Part shown: piece after piece, positions 52,044 to 60,423 of the stretch
Layout: every line of letters starts with the position of its first letter
Numbering within the stretch: the stretch's first letter is position 1
Source of the DNA: DAOTVY01 sp041082245
GTDB lineage: Bacteria; Chloroflexota; Chloroflexia; DTKN01
Assembly (NCBI GenBank): GCA_041082245.1
Contig: JBDOIE010000033.1
Location: 1 to 64,000, forward strand
DNA length: 64,000 nt
Direction: 5' to 3'
The notes under the pieces: model-generated
Database searches by the model: none
What the model was told of the DNA's origin: nothing
The model's input: only the letters and a program-made list of their open reading frames with translations
Translations under genes and position numbers: made by a program

Positions 52044-52829
52044 CTACGCTGCGGCGGTATCCTCCGCCAGGAGCATCCGCAGCTGCCGCGCAGTGGTCAC
52101 CGCCTGGCCCTGCCAGTGGTTGTTGGCAAAGACAAAGACCGTCTCCGCGCTCTGCGCGAGTTTGCGGATCTTGGGCACCCACTCGCGGAGTTCTTCCTCG
52201 CGGTAGGTGTAATCGTAGCGCTCCCAGGCGTGCTCGTGCTGCCACCACTTGGCGGCGTTTCTCCCGTGGAAGCGCACGTAAGCGACGGACGCCGTCGCCT
52301 CGGCTACCGGTGGAAGGAGCCCTTTCAGGCGCGGTTCGTCCACGCAACAGAAGCCCAGGCCCAGGCTGCGAAGCAAGGAAAAGGTCTCCGCCCGCACCCA
52401 CGCCGCGTTGCGGAACTCGACCACCACCGGCAGGTCCCCAAACTGCTCGCGCAGGTACTCCAGGTAGCTCCGATTTTCTGGCGATGGCCGAAACGACCAG
52501 GGGAACTGGGCCAGGATGCAACCGAACTTGCCCGCTTCCTGCAAGGGTTGGAGCGCCTCTATGAACTGCCGGAACGCCTCGCGGTTTTCTTCCCGTGCGT
52601 GTGTCAGCTCCTGGCTCGCCTTGACGGTAAAGAGAAACCCTTCCGGCACTTTGCGCGCGATTGCGCCCATCGTATAGGCGTCCGGGAGACGGTAGTAGGT
52701 AAAGTTGATCTCGGTGGTGTCGAACTCCCGGGCGTAGTACGCCAGCATATCGCGCTCCGCGATGCCCTCCGGATAGAACGGGCCCACCCAATCGGCGTAG
52801 CTGTAGCCGCTCGTACCGATCCGGATCAT
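52044..52829 (-). CDS. DUF72 (YecE-like) family protein
   Basis: A 261-residue TIM-barrel-like protein of the DUF72/YecE family. It starts MIRIGTSGYSYADWVGPFYP, the universal N-terminus of the family. Conserved blocks YYAREFDTTEINFTYYRLP and VVVEFRNAAWV follow, and VFANNHWQGQAVTTARQLR closes the protein. The biochemical function is not established. ATG 52829 is chosen to match the family N-terminus; its ribosome site is weak. It lies 124 nt upstream of hgcA on the same strand. Confidence 0.93.
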   Translation of the reverse strand: MIRIGTSGYSYADWVGPFYPEGIAERDMLAYYAREFDTTEINFTYYRLPDAYTMGAIARKVPEGFLFTVKASQELTHAREENREAFRQFIEALQPLQEAGKFGCILAQFPWSFRPSPENRSYLEYLREQFGDLPVVVEFRNAAWVRAETFSLLRSLGLGFCCVDEPRLKGLLPPVAEATASVAYVRFHGRNAAKWWQHEHAWERYDYTYREEELREWVPKIRKLAQSAETVFVFANNHWQGQAVTTARQLRMLLAEDTAAA

Positions 52830-52952
52830 GCTTCGCCTCGCCCGGCGCAACAGCGCCGCACTCGTCGCCCGATGCCGCTCCGTGCAGCAGGGCACCCCTA
52901 TTCTACCACACAGGCCAGCACGGGCAAGTCCGCCGCATTCGGCCGAGGCGGG

Positions 52953-52981
52953 TTGCACGATTCCGACGACTGTGCTATAAT
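52953..52981 (+). promoter_or_regulatory. Sigma70-type promoter of tRNA-Val
   Basis: TTGCAC, 17-nt spacer, TATAAT (perfect -10), ending 10 nt before the tRNA. Confidence 0.8.
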
Positions 52982-52991
52982 ATGATTGCAC

Positions 52992-53063
52992 GGGCGACTA
53001 GCTCAGCGGGAGAGCGCTTCCTTCACACGGAAGAGGTCAGTGGTTCAAACCCACTGTCGCCCA
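52992..53063 (+). tRNA. tRNA-Val (anticodon CAC)
   Basis: A 72-nt cloverleaf with acceptor GGGCGAC/GTCGCCC, anticodon stem CTTCC/GGAAG with loop TTCACAC (anticodon CAC, reading GTG), T arm AGTGG-TTCAAAC-CCACT and discriminator A. The 3' CCA is not encoded. It has its own promoter and is followed by a terminator. Confidence 0.96.
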
Positions 53064-53070
53064 CAAAACA

Positions 53071-53098
53071 AGCGAGGGGCCGCACCCGGCCCCTCGCT
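53071..53098. terminator. Bidirectional terminator between tRNA-Val and hppA
   Basis: A perfect 12-bp stem (AGCGAGGGGCCG and its complement, CACC loop) lies 7 nt after the tRNA, with A-rich sequence on its left and CTGTTT on its right. Confidence 0.85.
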
Positions 53099-53112
53099 CT
53101 GTTTCGAAGGCG

Positions 53113-55572
53113 TTACCGGCTTCCTTCGGAAGAGTCGGGGTCCGGTGGTGAACCACCCCCGGCCGGAAGTTGTACCTCAAGCCCCTGTGTCGTCGGGAGG
53201 ACTTCCTGGTCGGCACCGAAGCCGATCTCCTTCTTGCTGTAGAAGATGGCTCCGATCACCACCACCAGCCCGACCGCGGCCACCGCATAGACGTACGGCC
53301 GAGCGGTCGGGTTCTGCCCCACGCGGACGATCAGCGGGGCCACAAGGAGCGAGACCAGGTTGATCACTTTGATCATCGGGTTCAGAGCAGGACCGGCCGT
53401 ATCCTTCAGGGGATCGCCCACCGTATCCCCCACGACCGCTGCGCGGTGCGGTTCGGAGCGCTTCCCCCCGTACCAGCCATCCTCGATCACCTTCTTTGCG
53501 TTGTCCCAGGCGCCGCCGGCGTTCGCCATAAACACCGCGAGCAGCTGTCCCGTAAGGATTACCCCCGCCAGGAACCCACCGAGCGCTGCTTCCTTCAGCA
53601 GAAACCCAACGATGATTGGGGTCAAGACCGCAAGCAACCCCAGGCTCACCAGCTCCTTCTGCGCCGCCGCGGTGCAGATGGTCACCGCCCGGGCGTAGTC
53701 CGGCTTGACCTTCCATTCGAGCACTCCGGGAATGCGGAACTGCCGCCTGACCTCTTCCACGATCAGGCCGGCTGCCCGCCCCACCGCCCGGATGGTGAGG
53801 GAACTGAAGAGGAATGGGAGTGCCCCACCGATCAGTAGCCCGATAAAGACCATGGGGTCGGCGACGTCGATCACGTTCAGCGCCGGGACGTTCAATTCCC
53901 GTGCCACCTTTGCGATGTCCGTGATAAAGGCCCCGAAGAGCGATACTGCAGCGATCACCGCCGAAGCGATGGCGATGCCTTTTGTAATCGCCTTGGTCGT
54001 GTTCCCGACAGCGTCCAGATCGGCCATGATCTGGCGCGCCTCGGGCTCCAGATCGGCCATCTCCCCGATGCCGTTGGCGTTATCCGCGATCGGACCGAAG
54101 GCATCCATCGAGACGTTGTTGCCGGTGTGGGAAAGCATCCCGATGCCCGCCAGGGAGACACTGTACAGGATGAAGGTCACCCGCTGGGCACCGCTCTCGG
54201 CACGGAAGGTGCTCAGGATCAGCGCCACCACGAACACCCCGAGAGCCGAGAAGATCCCCAGGTCGATCTGGCGCGTACGCCGATAGGTCCAGATCCCCGC
54301 CAGGGCCCCGACAATCGCCCCGCCGATCAGCAGCCCCTGCGCGATCGGTTGCTGCATCTGTACCGTGTAGATAAAGACCGAGACCAGGATCGTCGCAGCG
54401 ATGATCAGGATCGCCCAGACGGTGCTCTCATACCCTACCGAAAGCCCCGTCAGGATGTTCGTCGCCGCACCGGTGCGGCTGGAACGCGCGATCTCCTTCA
54501 CCGGGGGGTGCTTGGGGTGGGTAAAGTACGCGGTGAACTTGTTGAACCCGACCGCAAGGAGGATGCCTGCGGCGGTAGCGGCAAACACGCGCAGGTCCTT
54601 CACGTAGTAGTGCGCCAGGAGGAAGAAACTGGCCGTCGAAATGAAGGAGGAAAGGTCGTAGGAAAGGTCCATGGCCTTGAAGGCATCCCCCTTCGTCGGC
54701 CACCAGGAAACCGCGTAAGTACCGATGATCGAGGAGATGACCCCGATGGCCCGCACGAGCAGAGGGAAGACGATCCACTTCAAGTTGAACGGCTGGATCG
54801 CAAGCCCCAGGATCATCGCGGAAACGATCGTCACCTCGTACGATTCGAAGATGTCGGCGGCCATCCCCGCGCAGTCCCCGACGTTATCCCCCACCAGGTC
54901 CGCGATGACCGCCGGGTTCCGGGGATCGTCCTCCGGGATGCCCACCTCGACCTTGCCCACGAGGTCCGCTCCGACGTCCGCCGCCTTGGTGTAGATCCCG
55001 CCGCCCACGCGCATAAAGAGCGCGAGCAACGTGCCACCGAACCCGAAGCCCAGGAGTACCTCCGGGGCCATCTTCCCATAGATCATAAAGATCGCGGTAC
55101 CGCCCAGGAGCCCCAGGCCGTCGGTCAGCATCCCGGTGATCGTACCGGTGCGATACGCGATGCGCAGCGCGTCCTGGAACGAGCGACGGGAAGCGGAGGC
55201 CACGCGGATGTTCCCCTGTACGGCCATATTCATCCCGATGTAGCCCACGGTCGCGGAAAAGAGGGAACCCATCAGGAAGGCCGCCGCACGTCCGATGGAG
55301 ATGAACTGGCTCTGTCCTGCGAGGAAAGCGGTCAGATAGAGCCCTACGACCAGGAGCACGATCAGGAGCAGGATGCTCCGGAACTGCCGCCGAAGGTAGG
55401 CGTTTGCCCCATCCCGGATCGCCTTGGCAACGTCCTGCATACGCGGCGTGCCGGTGTCCTCCCGCAGGATCTGGCGCGCGAGCCAGAAGGCGTAGAGCAA
55501 CGCCAATACCGCGGTAACAAGGACTCCCCATAGCCCGCCCCGTTCGAACGGAGTAGCGTTTTCCAGCCCCAT
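53113..55572 (-). CDS. hppA: Membrane-bound proton-pumping pyrophosphatase (K+-independent type)
   Basis: An 819-residue pump with about 16 membrane helices that couples PPi hydrolysis to H+ export. Substrate-site blocks include VGGGIYTKAADVGADLVGKV, EDDPRNPAVIADLVGDNVGD and, near the C-terminus, GDTVGDPLKDTAGPALN. The potassium-specificity segment reads GNTTKAITKG (523-532): Lys527 at the position where K+-dependent enzymes have Ala, so a K+-independent H+ pump is predicted. The ATG follows AGGAGG and is served by the promoter at 55606-55634. Such pumps help anaerobes and thermophiles recover energy from biosynthetic PPi. Confidence 0.97.
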   Translation of the reverse strand: MGLENATPFERGGLWGVLVTAVLALLYAFWLARQILREDTGTPRMQDVAKAIRDGANAYLRRQFRSILLLIVLLVVGLYLTAFLAGQSQFISIGRAAAFLMGSLFSATVGYIGMNMAVQGNIRVASASRRSFQDALRIAYRTGTITGMLTDGLGLLGGTAIFMIYGKMAPEVLLGFGFGGTLLALFMRVGGGIYTKAADVGADLVGKVEVGIPEDDPRNPAVIADLVGDNVGDCAGMAADIFESYEVTIVSAMILGLAIQPFNLKWIVFPLLVRAIGVISSIIGTYAVSWWPTKGDAFKAMDLSYDLSSFISTASFFLLAHYYVKDLRVFAATAAGILLAVGFNKFTAYFTHPKHPPVKEIARSSRTGAATNILTGLSVGYESTVWAILIIAATILVSVFIYTVQMQQPIAQGLLIGGAIVGALAGIWTYRRTRQIDLGIFSALGVFVVALILSTFRAESGAQRVTFILYSVSLAGIGMLSHTGNNVSMDAFGPIADNANGIGEMADLEPEARQIMADLDAVGNTTKAITKGIAIASAVIAAVSLFGAFITDIAKVARELNVPALNVIDVADPMVFIGLLIGGALPFLFSSLTIRAVGRAAGLIVEEVRRQFRIPGVLEWKVKPDYARAVTICTAAAQKELVSLGLLAVLTPIIVGFLLKEAALGGFLAGVILTGQLLAVFMANAGGAWDNAKKVIEDGWYGGKRSEPHRAAVVGDTVGDPLKDTAGPALNPMIKVINLVSLLVAPLIVRVGQNPTARPYVYAVAAVGLVVVIGAIFYSKKEIGFGADQEVLPTTQGLEVQLPAGGGSPPDPDSSEGSR

Positions 55573-55605
55573 GGAACCTCCTCTTGTCTGCCAGCGGTGT
55601 TCGCA

Positions 55606-55634
55606 ATTTTACAACACACCCCCGAATCGCGCAA
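55606..55634 (-). promoter_or_regulatory. Sigma70-type promoter of hppA
   Basis: Reverse strand: TTGCGC, 17-nt spacer, TAAAAT; ~33 nt before the ATG. Confidence 0.75.
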
Positions 55635-55638
55635 ACGC

Positions 55639-55667
55639 TTGACAGGAAAGGGCAATCGGGATATGCT
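55639..55667 (+). promoter_or_regulatory. Sigma70-type promoter of the cvpA-mutS2 operon
   Basis: TTGACA, 17-nt spacer, TATGCT; ~62 nt before ATG 55730. It is divergent from the hppA promoter, 4 nt away. Confidence 0.7.
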
Positions 55668-55729
55668 GGAAGCAGGCCGGTGGCGGCCAGGTTGCGGGGT
55701 CGAAGGTAGATCGGTCGAGGAGGGCGGCG

Positions 55730-56305
55730 ATGCCGATTATGCAGTGGATCCCCTGGCTGGATCTCTTCCTCGCGGTGCTTTTTCTTGGGCTCATTGCGCT
55801 CGGTTTCGCCCTGGGCCTGCTGAAAGAGCTGTGGTTGATCATCGCCGCTTACCTGGGGGCGCTGATCGCTTCGCTCTACGGGGACCTGGTGGGCGGGTGG
55901 CTCCAGGCCGGAGTGCACCGGGGACCGCAGGTTGGCTTGACACCGGTGGCCAGTGTTTGGGGCTTCTTTCTGGTGTTCGTCACAGTCACCGTGCTCTTTT
56001 ACTCGATCCTCTACAGCCTGACAAAGGGCGTGCGGCTGCCTGCCACGCTCCTCCTGCTGGACAAGATCGGCGGAGTCTTGCTCGGCGCGGTCTCGTCCTT
56101 TTTTCTGACTTCTTTCGGTGCTCTGATCCTGAACACGCTGCTCTTGAACGCACCCACCCTGCGCGAGTGGGCATTCCTGGTCGTGTTGAAAGCACAGCGC
56201 CCCACCTCGCCCCTATTGCAAATATTCCTTGGCGCGCGGGGCGTCCTGCTCGCGCTCCTTCAGCCTCTCCTGCCGGCCGGCCTCCCCTACTTCCTGACCC
56301 TCTAG
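55730..56305 (+). CDS. CvpA-family membrane protein
   Basis: A 191-residue protein with four to five hydrophobic helices. The N-terminus LDLFLAVLFLGLIALGFALG followed by LLKELWLIIAAYLGALIA is typical of CvpA-like proteins, named from colicin V production but of uncertain function in membrane or envelope homeostasis. ATG 55730 follows GAGGAGGG. The neighbouring mutS2 is a common companion of cvpA-like genes in many bacteria, and the 32-nt gap fits one operon. Confidence 0.8.
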   Translation: MPIMQWIPWLDLFLAVLFLGLIALGFALGLLKELWLIIAAYLGALIASLYGDLVGGWLQAGVHRGPQVGLTPVASVWGFFLVFVTVTVLFYSILYSLTKGVRLPATLLLLDKIGGVLLGAVSSFFLTSFGALILNTLLLNAPTLREWAFLVVLKAQRPTSPLLQIFLGARGVLLALLQPLLPAGLPYFLTL

Positions 56306-56337
56306 CCGCGCCGGATGCAGGACGGAGAACACTCGCG

Positions 56338-58752
56338 ATGCACGAAGCTTCCCTGACCGCACTCGAGTACCCGAAAATCCTGGAGCGTCTGGCGCGGCAT
56401 ACTTCCTTTTCTGCCGGACGGGAACGTGCACTGGCCCTCCGGCCGGCGGACAACCCCGAGGAAGTGCGGAGGCGCCTTCGGGAGACCACCGAGGCGGTCC
56501 GGCTCATCGAGGCCCGTGCCCCCCTGAGCCTGGGAGGAGCCCGGGATGTCCGTCCCCTTGTGGAGCGCGCGGAACGCGAGGGCATACTGGAGGGGCACCA
56601 GCTGCTCGAGATCCTCGGCACCCTGCAGGCCGCGTCCCGCCTGCGCCAGCTGCTGGAACGCCTCGACCCCACATACCCCCACCTGCGGGGCCTGGCCTCG
56701 GGGCTTTTTCCTCTGCCGGCGCTCCAGGAGACGATCTCCCGGTGCATTGGCCCTCAGGGAGAAGTGCTGGACAGCGCAAGCCCGCGCCTGGCTGCCATCC
56801 GTTCTGAGATGCTCGGGCTGCAGAACCGCATCGCGGAGCGGATGCAGGCGCTCCTCACACGCTACCGCGCATTCCTGCAGGAGCCGATCGTTACCCAGCG
56901 GCAGGGACGCTACGTGCTCGCTGTTCGCGCCGAGCAGAAAAAAGCCGTCCGCGGCCTGGTGCACGACCACTCGGCCAGCGGCGCCACGCTTTACGTGGAG
57001 CCGATCGAGGTCGTCGAGCTCGGCAACGAATTGCGCGAGCTCCAGCTGGCCGAGCAGGAGGAGGTCCGGCGCATCCTGATGGAGCTCTCGGACGCGGTGG
57101 CCCGTGAAGCCTCTCCCATCCGTCAGACGGTGGAAACACTGGCGGAGCTCGATCTCATCGTCGCCCGTGCTCGGTACAGCCTGGAACTGCAGGGGAGCGA
57201 ACCCGCCCTCGTTGTCCGGGAGGATGGCGGCGCGCTGCTACTGCCAGTTGCGGCTCCCGGGGAAGAACCCGGGCCGGTCTCCCTCCCCCCAGGAGAACCG
57301 CCGCTGCGCCTCTTGCGCGCCCGACACCCGCTGCTCGACCCGGCCACGGTGGTCCCGATCGACATCCACCTGGGCGGGGAGTTCCGGGTGCTCGTGATCA
57401 CCGGGCCGAACACCGGCGGCAAGACGGTCGCCCTGAAGACGGTCGGCCTCCTCGCAGCTATGGCCCAGTCCGGCCTGCACATCCCCGCTGCGCCGGGCTC
57501 ACGCCTTCCGGTGGTACGCCGGATCTTTGCCGATATCGGGGATGAGCAATCGATCGAGCAGAGCCTTTCCACCTTCTCCGCGCATATGACGCGCATCATC
57601 GAGGTGCTCCGTGAGGCGCAAGCCGATTCGCTCGTCCTGCTCGATGAACTCGGGGCGGGTACCGATCCGGTCGAGGGATCGGCACTCGCCCGGGCCCTGA
57701 TCGAGGCGCTCTTGGAGCGCGGCTGCCTCACCGTGGCAACGACCCACCACTCGGAGCTGAAGGCGTACGCCTACGCGACCCCGGGGGTGGAGAACGCCTG
57801 TGTCGAGTTCGACGTAGAGACGCTTTCCCCGACCTACGTCCTGACCATAGGGCTGCCCGGGCGGTCGAACGCGCTGGCCATCGCGAGCCGTCTCGGACTG
57901 GACCCTCAGATCATCGAGCGCGCGCGCCGATGGCTGAGCGAAGAGGAGGTGCGCACGGAGACGCTCCTCCAGCAGATCCAGGAGGAGCGGGAGGCGATGC
58001 GGCGGTCGCTGGAAGAGGCACGAAAGGCAGAGGAACATGCCCGGGACCTGGAACGGCGCTTCGAACGCGAGGTACTTGACCTCGAACGCCAGCGGCGCGA
58101 GATCCTGGCCCGCACGCGGGAAGAGGCCGAGGAAGCGCTGCGCGCGCTGCGCAACCGCCTGCAAGCCCTCGAGCGCGACCTCTCTACGGTGCGGGTGACG
58201 CGCGAATGGCTCGCTCAGGCGCGCGAGCAACTCAAAGAAGCGGAAGACGCCATCCCCAAGGTTCCTGCCGAACCGCCCGTCGCTGCACCGCAGGAACAGG
58301 AGCCGCTGCAGGTTGGCGACCCGGTCTGGATCGAGAGCATGAACGCGTATGGTGAGGTGCTTTCCCCACCCGATGCGTCCGGCCTGATCGAGGTGCAGGT
58401 AGGCAGCTTCAAGATGCGCCGTCCGCGCGAGGACCTGCGCCGCGCTGCGCGGCGCGAAGAGGGCGGTGTACGGATCGTGCGCACCAAGCCCGCTGCCCAC
58501 CAGGTGCCGATGGAGATCGAGGTCCGCGGCTGGCGGGTGGCCGAGGTGGAGGAGGTGCTTGACCCCTACCTCAACGATGCCTACCTGGCCGGCCTTCCGT
58601 TCGTGCGCATCATCCACGGCAAGGGGACAGGCACGCTCCGCCGGGTCGTGCGCGAATTCCTGGCGAACCATCCGCTTGTGGCCTCCTTCGAGGGGGCACG
58701 TGACCGCGACGGGGGAGAAGGGGTCACCATCGCCCATCTGATCGGCCACTGA
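56338..58752 (+). CDS. mutS2: MutS2 ATPase/endonuclease with Smr domain
   Basis: An 804-residue MutS2. It starts MHEASLTALEYPKILERLAR, has the lever/clamp coiled coil, Walker A GPNTGGKT (356-363), the Walker B/signature segment LVLLDELGAGTDPVEGS and the trans-acting THHSELK loop. A long coiled coil (~515-640) leads to the KOW-like part and the C-terminal Smr domain (EIEVRGWRV...IIHGKGTGTLR). MutS2 does not act in mismatch repair; it suppresses recombination or rescues collided ribosomes, depending on species. All catalytic segments are intact. ATG 56338 lies after GGAG. Confidence 0.96.
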   Translation: MHEASLTALEYPKILERLARHTSFSAGRERALALRPADNPEEVRRRLRETTEAVRLIEARAPLSLGGARDVRPLVERAEREGILEGHQLLEILGTLQAASRLRQLLERLDPTYPHLRGLASGLFPLPALQETISRCIGPQGEVLDSASPRLAAIRSEMLGLQNRIAERMQALLTRYRAFLQEPIVTQRQGRYVLAVRAEQKKAVRGLVHDHSASGATLYVEPIEVVELGNELRELQLAEQEEVRRILMELSDAVAREASPIRQTVETLAELDLIVARARYSLELQGSEPALVVREDGGALLLPVAAPGEEPGPVSLPPGEPPLRLLRARHPLLDPATVVPIDIHLGGEFRVLVITGPNTGGKTVALKTVGLLAAMAQSGLHIPAAPGSRLPVVRRIFADIGDEQSIEQSLSTFSAHMTRIIEVLREAQADSLVLLDELGAGTDPVEGSALARALIEALLERGCLTVATTHHSELKAYAYATPGVENACVEFDVETLSPTYVLTIGLPGRSNALAIASRLGLDPQIIERARRWLSEEEVRTETLLQQIQEEREAMRRSLEEARKAEEHARDLERRFEREVLDLERQRREILARTREEAEEALRALRNRLQALERDLSTVRVTREWLAQAREQLKEAEDAIPKVPAEPPVAAPQEQEPLQVGDPVWIESMNAYGEVLSPPDASGLIEVQVGSFKMRRPREDLRRAARREEGGVRIVRTKPAAHQVPMEIEVRGWRVAEVEEVLDPYLNDAYLAGLPFVRIIHGKGTGTLRRVVREFLANHPLVASFEGARDRDGGEGVTIAHLIGH

Positions 58753-58789
58753 ACGTTGCGCAGCACGGCCATTTGACTCCTCAGACCGC

Positions 58790-58805
58790 TGAGACTTTTG
58801 TCACA
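58790..58805 (+). promoter_or_regulatory. CRP/FNR-type operator of the heme-copper oxidase operon
   Basis: TGAGACTTTTGTCACA fits the family dyad TGNGA-N6-TCNCA. The hexamer TATCTT at 58827-58832 is the best -10; the predicted +1 is then 58839, which puts the dyad centre at -41.5, the class II activator position. The same arrangement recurs at 62152. Confidence 0.7.
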
Positions 58806-58902
58806 GACCTTCATCCTTCCGTTCGGTATCTTCTCTTGTAGAAACCTGACCTTGGGACCGCGGGCACCTTTGTGGGCTTGCCCCTTTCTTTGGCCCAGGT
58901 GA

Positions 58903-59817
58903 GTGCTTGCGGAAGACGAACTGGGACAGGCGATGGACGTAGGCACGCTCCGTGAGCAGACCTGGCTGCGACGGCTGGCCGACTACTGGGCCCTCACCAA
59001 GGCGAAGCAGACCGCCCTGCTCCTCCTCACAGGGATTGCAGGGTACGTCATGCCGCTCGGCCGCAGCGCAAGCCCAGCCAAGGCTGGCGCTATGGCCGCA
59101 GGGCTCTTCCTTTCGCTGGCCGGCTGTACAGCGCTCAACATGCTGCTCGATCGCGAGGTCGATGCGCGGATGGCCCGCACAGCTCATAGGCCGCTCCCCC
59201 AGGGGCGCCTCCGGCCGCTCGAAGCTGGGCTGTTCGGGGGTTTCCTTTCCCTGGCCGGGCTGGTACTCTCCTTTCGGCTGCACCGGGTCTTCGGAACGGT
59301 GGTCGCGGCCGGCTTTTTCTTCGACCTGCTTGTCTACACGGCGTGGCTGAAGCGACGCACGGCGCTCTCGATCCTGTTCGGGGGCGTCGCCGGGGGAATG
59401 CCCATCCTGGCCGGCCGTACCCTGGCCATCGGCCGCATCGATGCCCTGGGCCTGCTGCTGGCCGCATCGGTCCTCCTCTGGATCCCCACCCATATTCTGA
59501 CGCTTGCCCTGCACTACGCGGAGGATTACCGGCGGGCGGGAATTCCGGTGTGGCCGAACCGTTATGGGGTGCGTTCGTCACGACTGGTGGTTGCCTGGGC
59601 TACCGCACTGAACGCGGTCGCTCTGGCGCTCGCCGCCTGGCTTGCCCAGGTCCGTGCTCTGGCGCTCGGCCTGGAGCTGGCTGCGGGGGCGCTTATGCTG
59701 GTCCTGGCCCTGCACCAGTTGTTGCACCCAAGCGAACGCGGGAACTGGCGGCTCTTCAAGGCCGCCTCGGTCTATATGCTCGGCTCGTCGCTGCTCCTGA
59801 TGCTGGGCAGCCTCTAG
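58903..59817 (+). CDS. ctaB: Protoheme IX farnesyltransferase (heme O synthase)
   Basis: A 304-residue UbiA-superfamily prenyltransferase with about eight to nine membrane helices that converts heme B to heme O. The prenyl-diphosphate motif NMLLDREVDARMARTAHRPL is complete and the second motif, HYAEDYRRAGIPVWP, matches the family (DYxxAGIPM). GTG 58903 gives the longest version; ATG 58933 is an equally possible start, since the ribosome site is poor in both cases. It heads the oxidase operon, so the oxidase-like enzyme downstream probably carries heme O or a derivative. No ctaA is visible. Confidence 0.93.
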   Translation: MLAEDELGQAMDVGTLREQTWLRRLADYWALTKAKQTALLLLTGIAGYVMPLGRSASPAKAGAMAAGLFLSLAGCTALNMLLDREVDARMARTAHRPLPQGRLRPLEAGLFGGFLSLAGLVLSFRLHRVFGTVVAAGFFFDLLVYTAWLKRRTALSILFGGVAGGMPILAGRTLAIGRIDALGLLLAASVLLWIPTHILTLALHYAEDYRRAGIPVWPNRYGVRSSRLVVAWATALNAVALALAAWLAQVRALALGLELAAGALMLVLALHQLLHPSERGNWRLFKAASVYMLGSSLLLMLGSL

Positions 59818-59875
59818 AGGCAGGAGGTACGAGTCGCAAGAACGCGGAAAAGGCGAAAAGTGACAGGAGGTAGCG

Positions 59876-59980
59876 ATGTACATCACGGATGTGATCTGGT
59901 GGAGCTATACGGTTTTCCTGGTGCTCGTGGCCCTCTTCATGCTCGCTTTCGCCAGCCAGGTGCGGCGGAAAGGAGGGTAG
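59876..59980 (+). CDS. Single-helix membrane peptide of the oxidase operon (34 aa)
   Basis: A short gene starting at ATG 59876 behind a strong AGGAGG. It encodes 34 residues: a short polar start (MYITDVIWW), one membrane helix (YTVFLVLVALFMLAFA) and a basic tail (SQVRRKGG). The stop is 2 nt before the subunit II gene. Size, position and topology fit a small accessory subunit like subunit IIa of ba3-type oxidases; sequence identity to a known family cannot be claimed. Confidence 0.75.
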   Translation: MYITDVIWWSYTVFLVLVALFMLAFASQVRRKGG

Positions 59981-59982
59981 CG

Positions 59983-60423
59983 ATGGACCGGGCGGAGAAG
60001 GTCTGGCTGGGCGTGCTCTTCTCGGTCGCGATCCTGGTGAACGTCCTTACCCTCTCGCCGCTCGTCCCGTGGCAGAAATGGCTGCTCTGGTCGCGGCCGA
60101 GTCCTTCGAGAAGCTACACGATCGAGATCAAGGACTATCGTTTTCAGCTGCCTCCGCAGGGCATCGAAGTGCGGGCCGGCGAGTTCGTAGAGTTTATCGT
60201 CACCTCGGGCGATGTGACCTACGGATTCGGGGTCTTCCGGCCGGACGGCCGAATGGTGTTCCAGATGCAGGTGCTGCCCGGCTACCGAAACCGTATCGTC
60301 TGGCAGTTCGATGAGCCAGGAAGATACGACATCCGATCCACAGAGTACTCCGGGCCCAGGCACTCGAGCATGTTCGTCCGGGATGCGATCCACGTCCTTC
60401 CGGCACAGGAGGTCGCACGATGA
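59983..60423 (+). CDS. Heme-copper oxidase subunit II-like cupredoxin lacking CuA ligands
   Basis: A 146-residue protein with one N-terminal membrane anchor (WLGVLFSVAILVNVLTLSPL) and a cupredoxin domain. Alignment to ba3-type subunit II puts Ser119 and Ser123 where the CuA cysteines belong (STEYSGPRHSSMF), and Tyr80 at the first His (DVTYGF). Only His127 and Met130 are kept, so no CuA centre can form. Electrons probably reach subunit I by another route, for example directly from quinol or a soluble donor. ATG 59983 has AGGAGGG upstream and the gene overlaps subunit I by ATGA. Confidence 0.85.
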   Translation: MDRAEKVWLGVLFSVAILVNVLTLSPLVPWQKWLLWSRPSPSRSYTIEIKDYRFQLPPQGIEVRAGEFVEFIVTSGDVTYGFGVFRPDGRMVFQMQVLPGYRNRIVWQFDEPGRYDIRSTEYSGPRHSSMFVRDAIHVLPAQEVAR

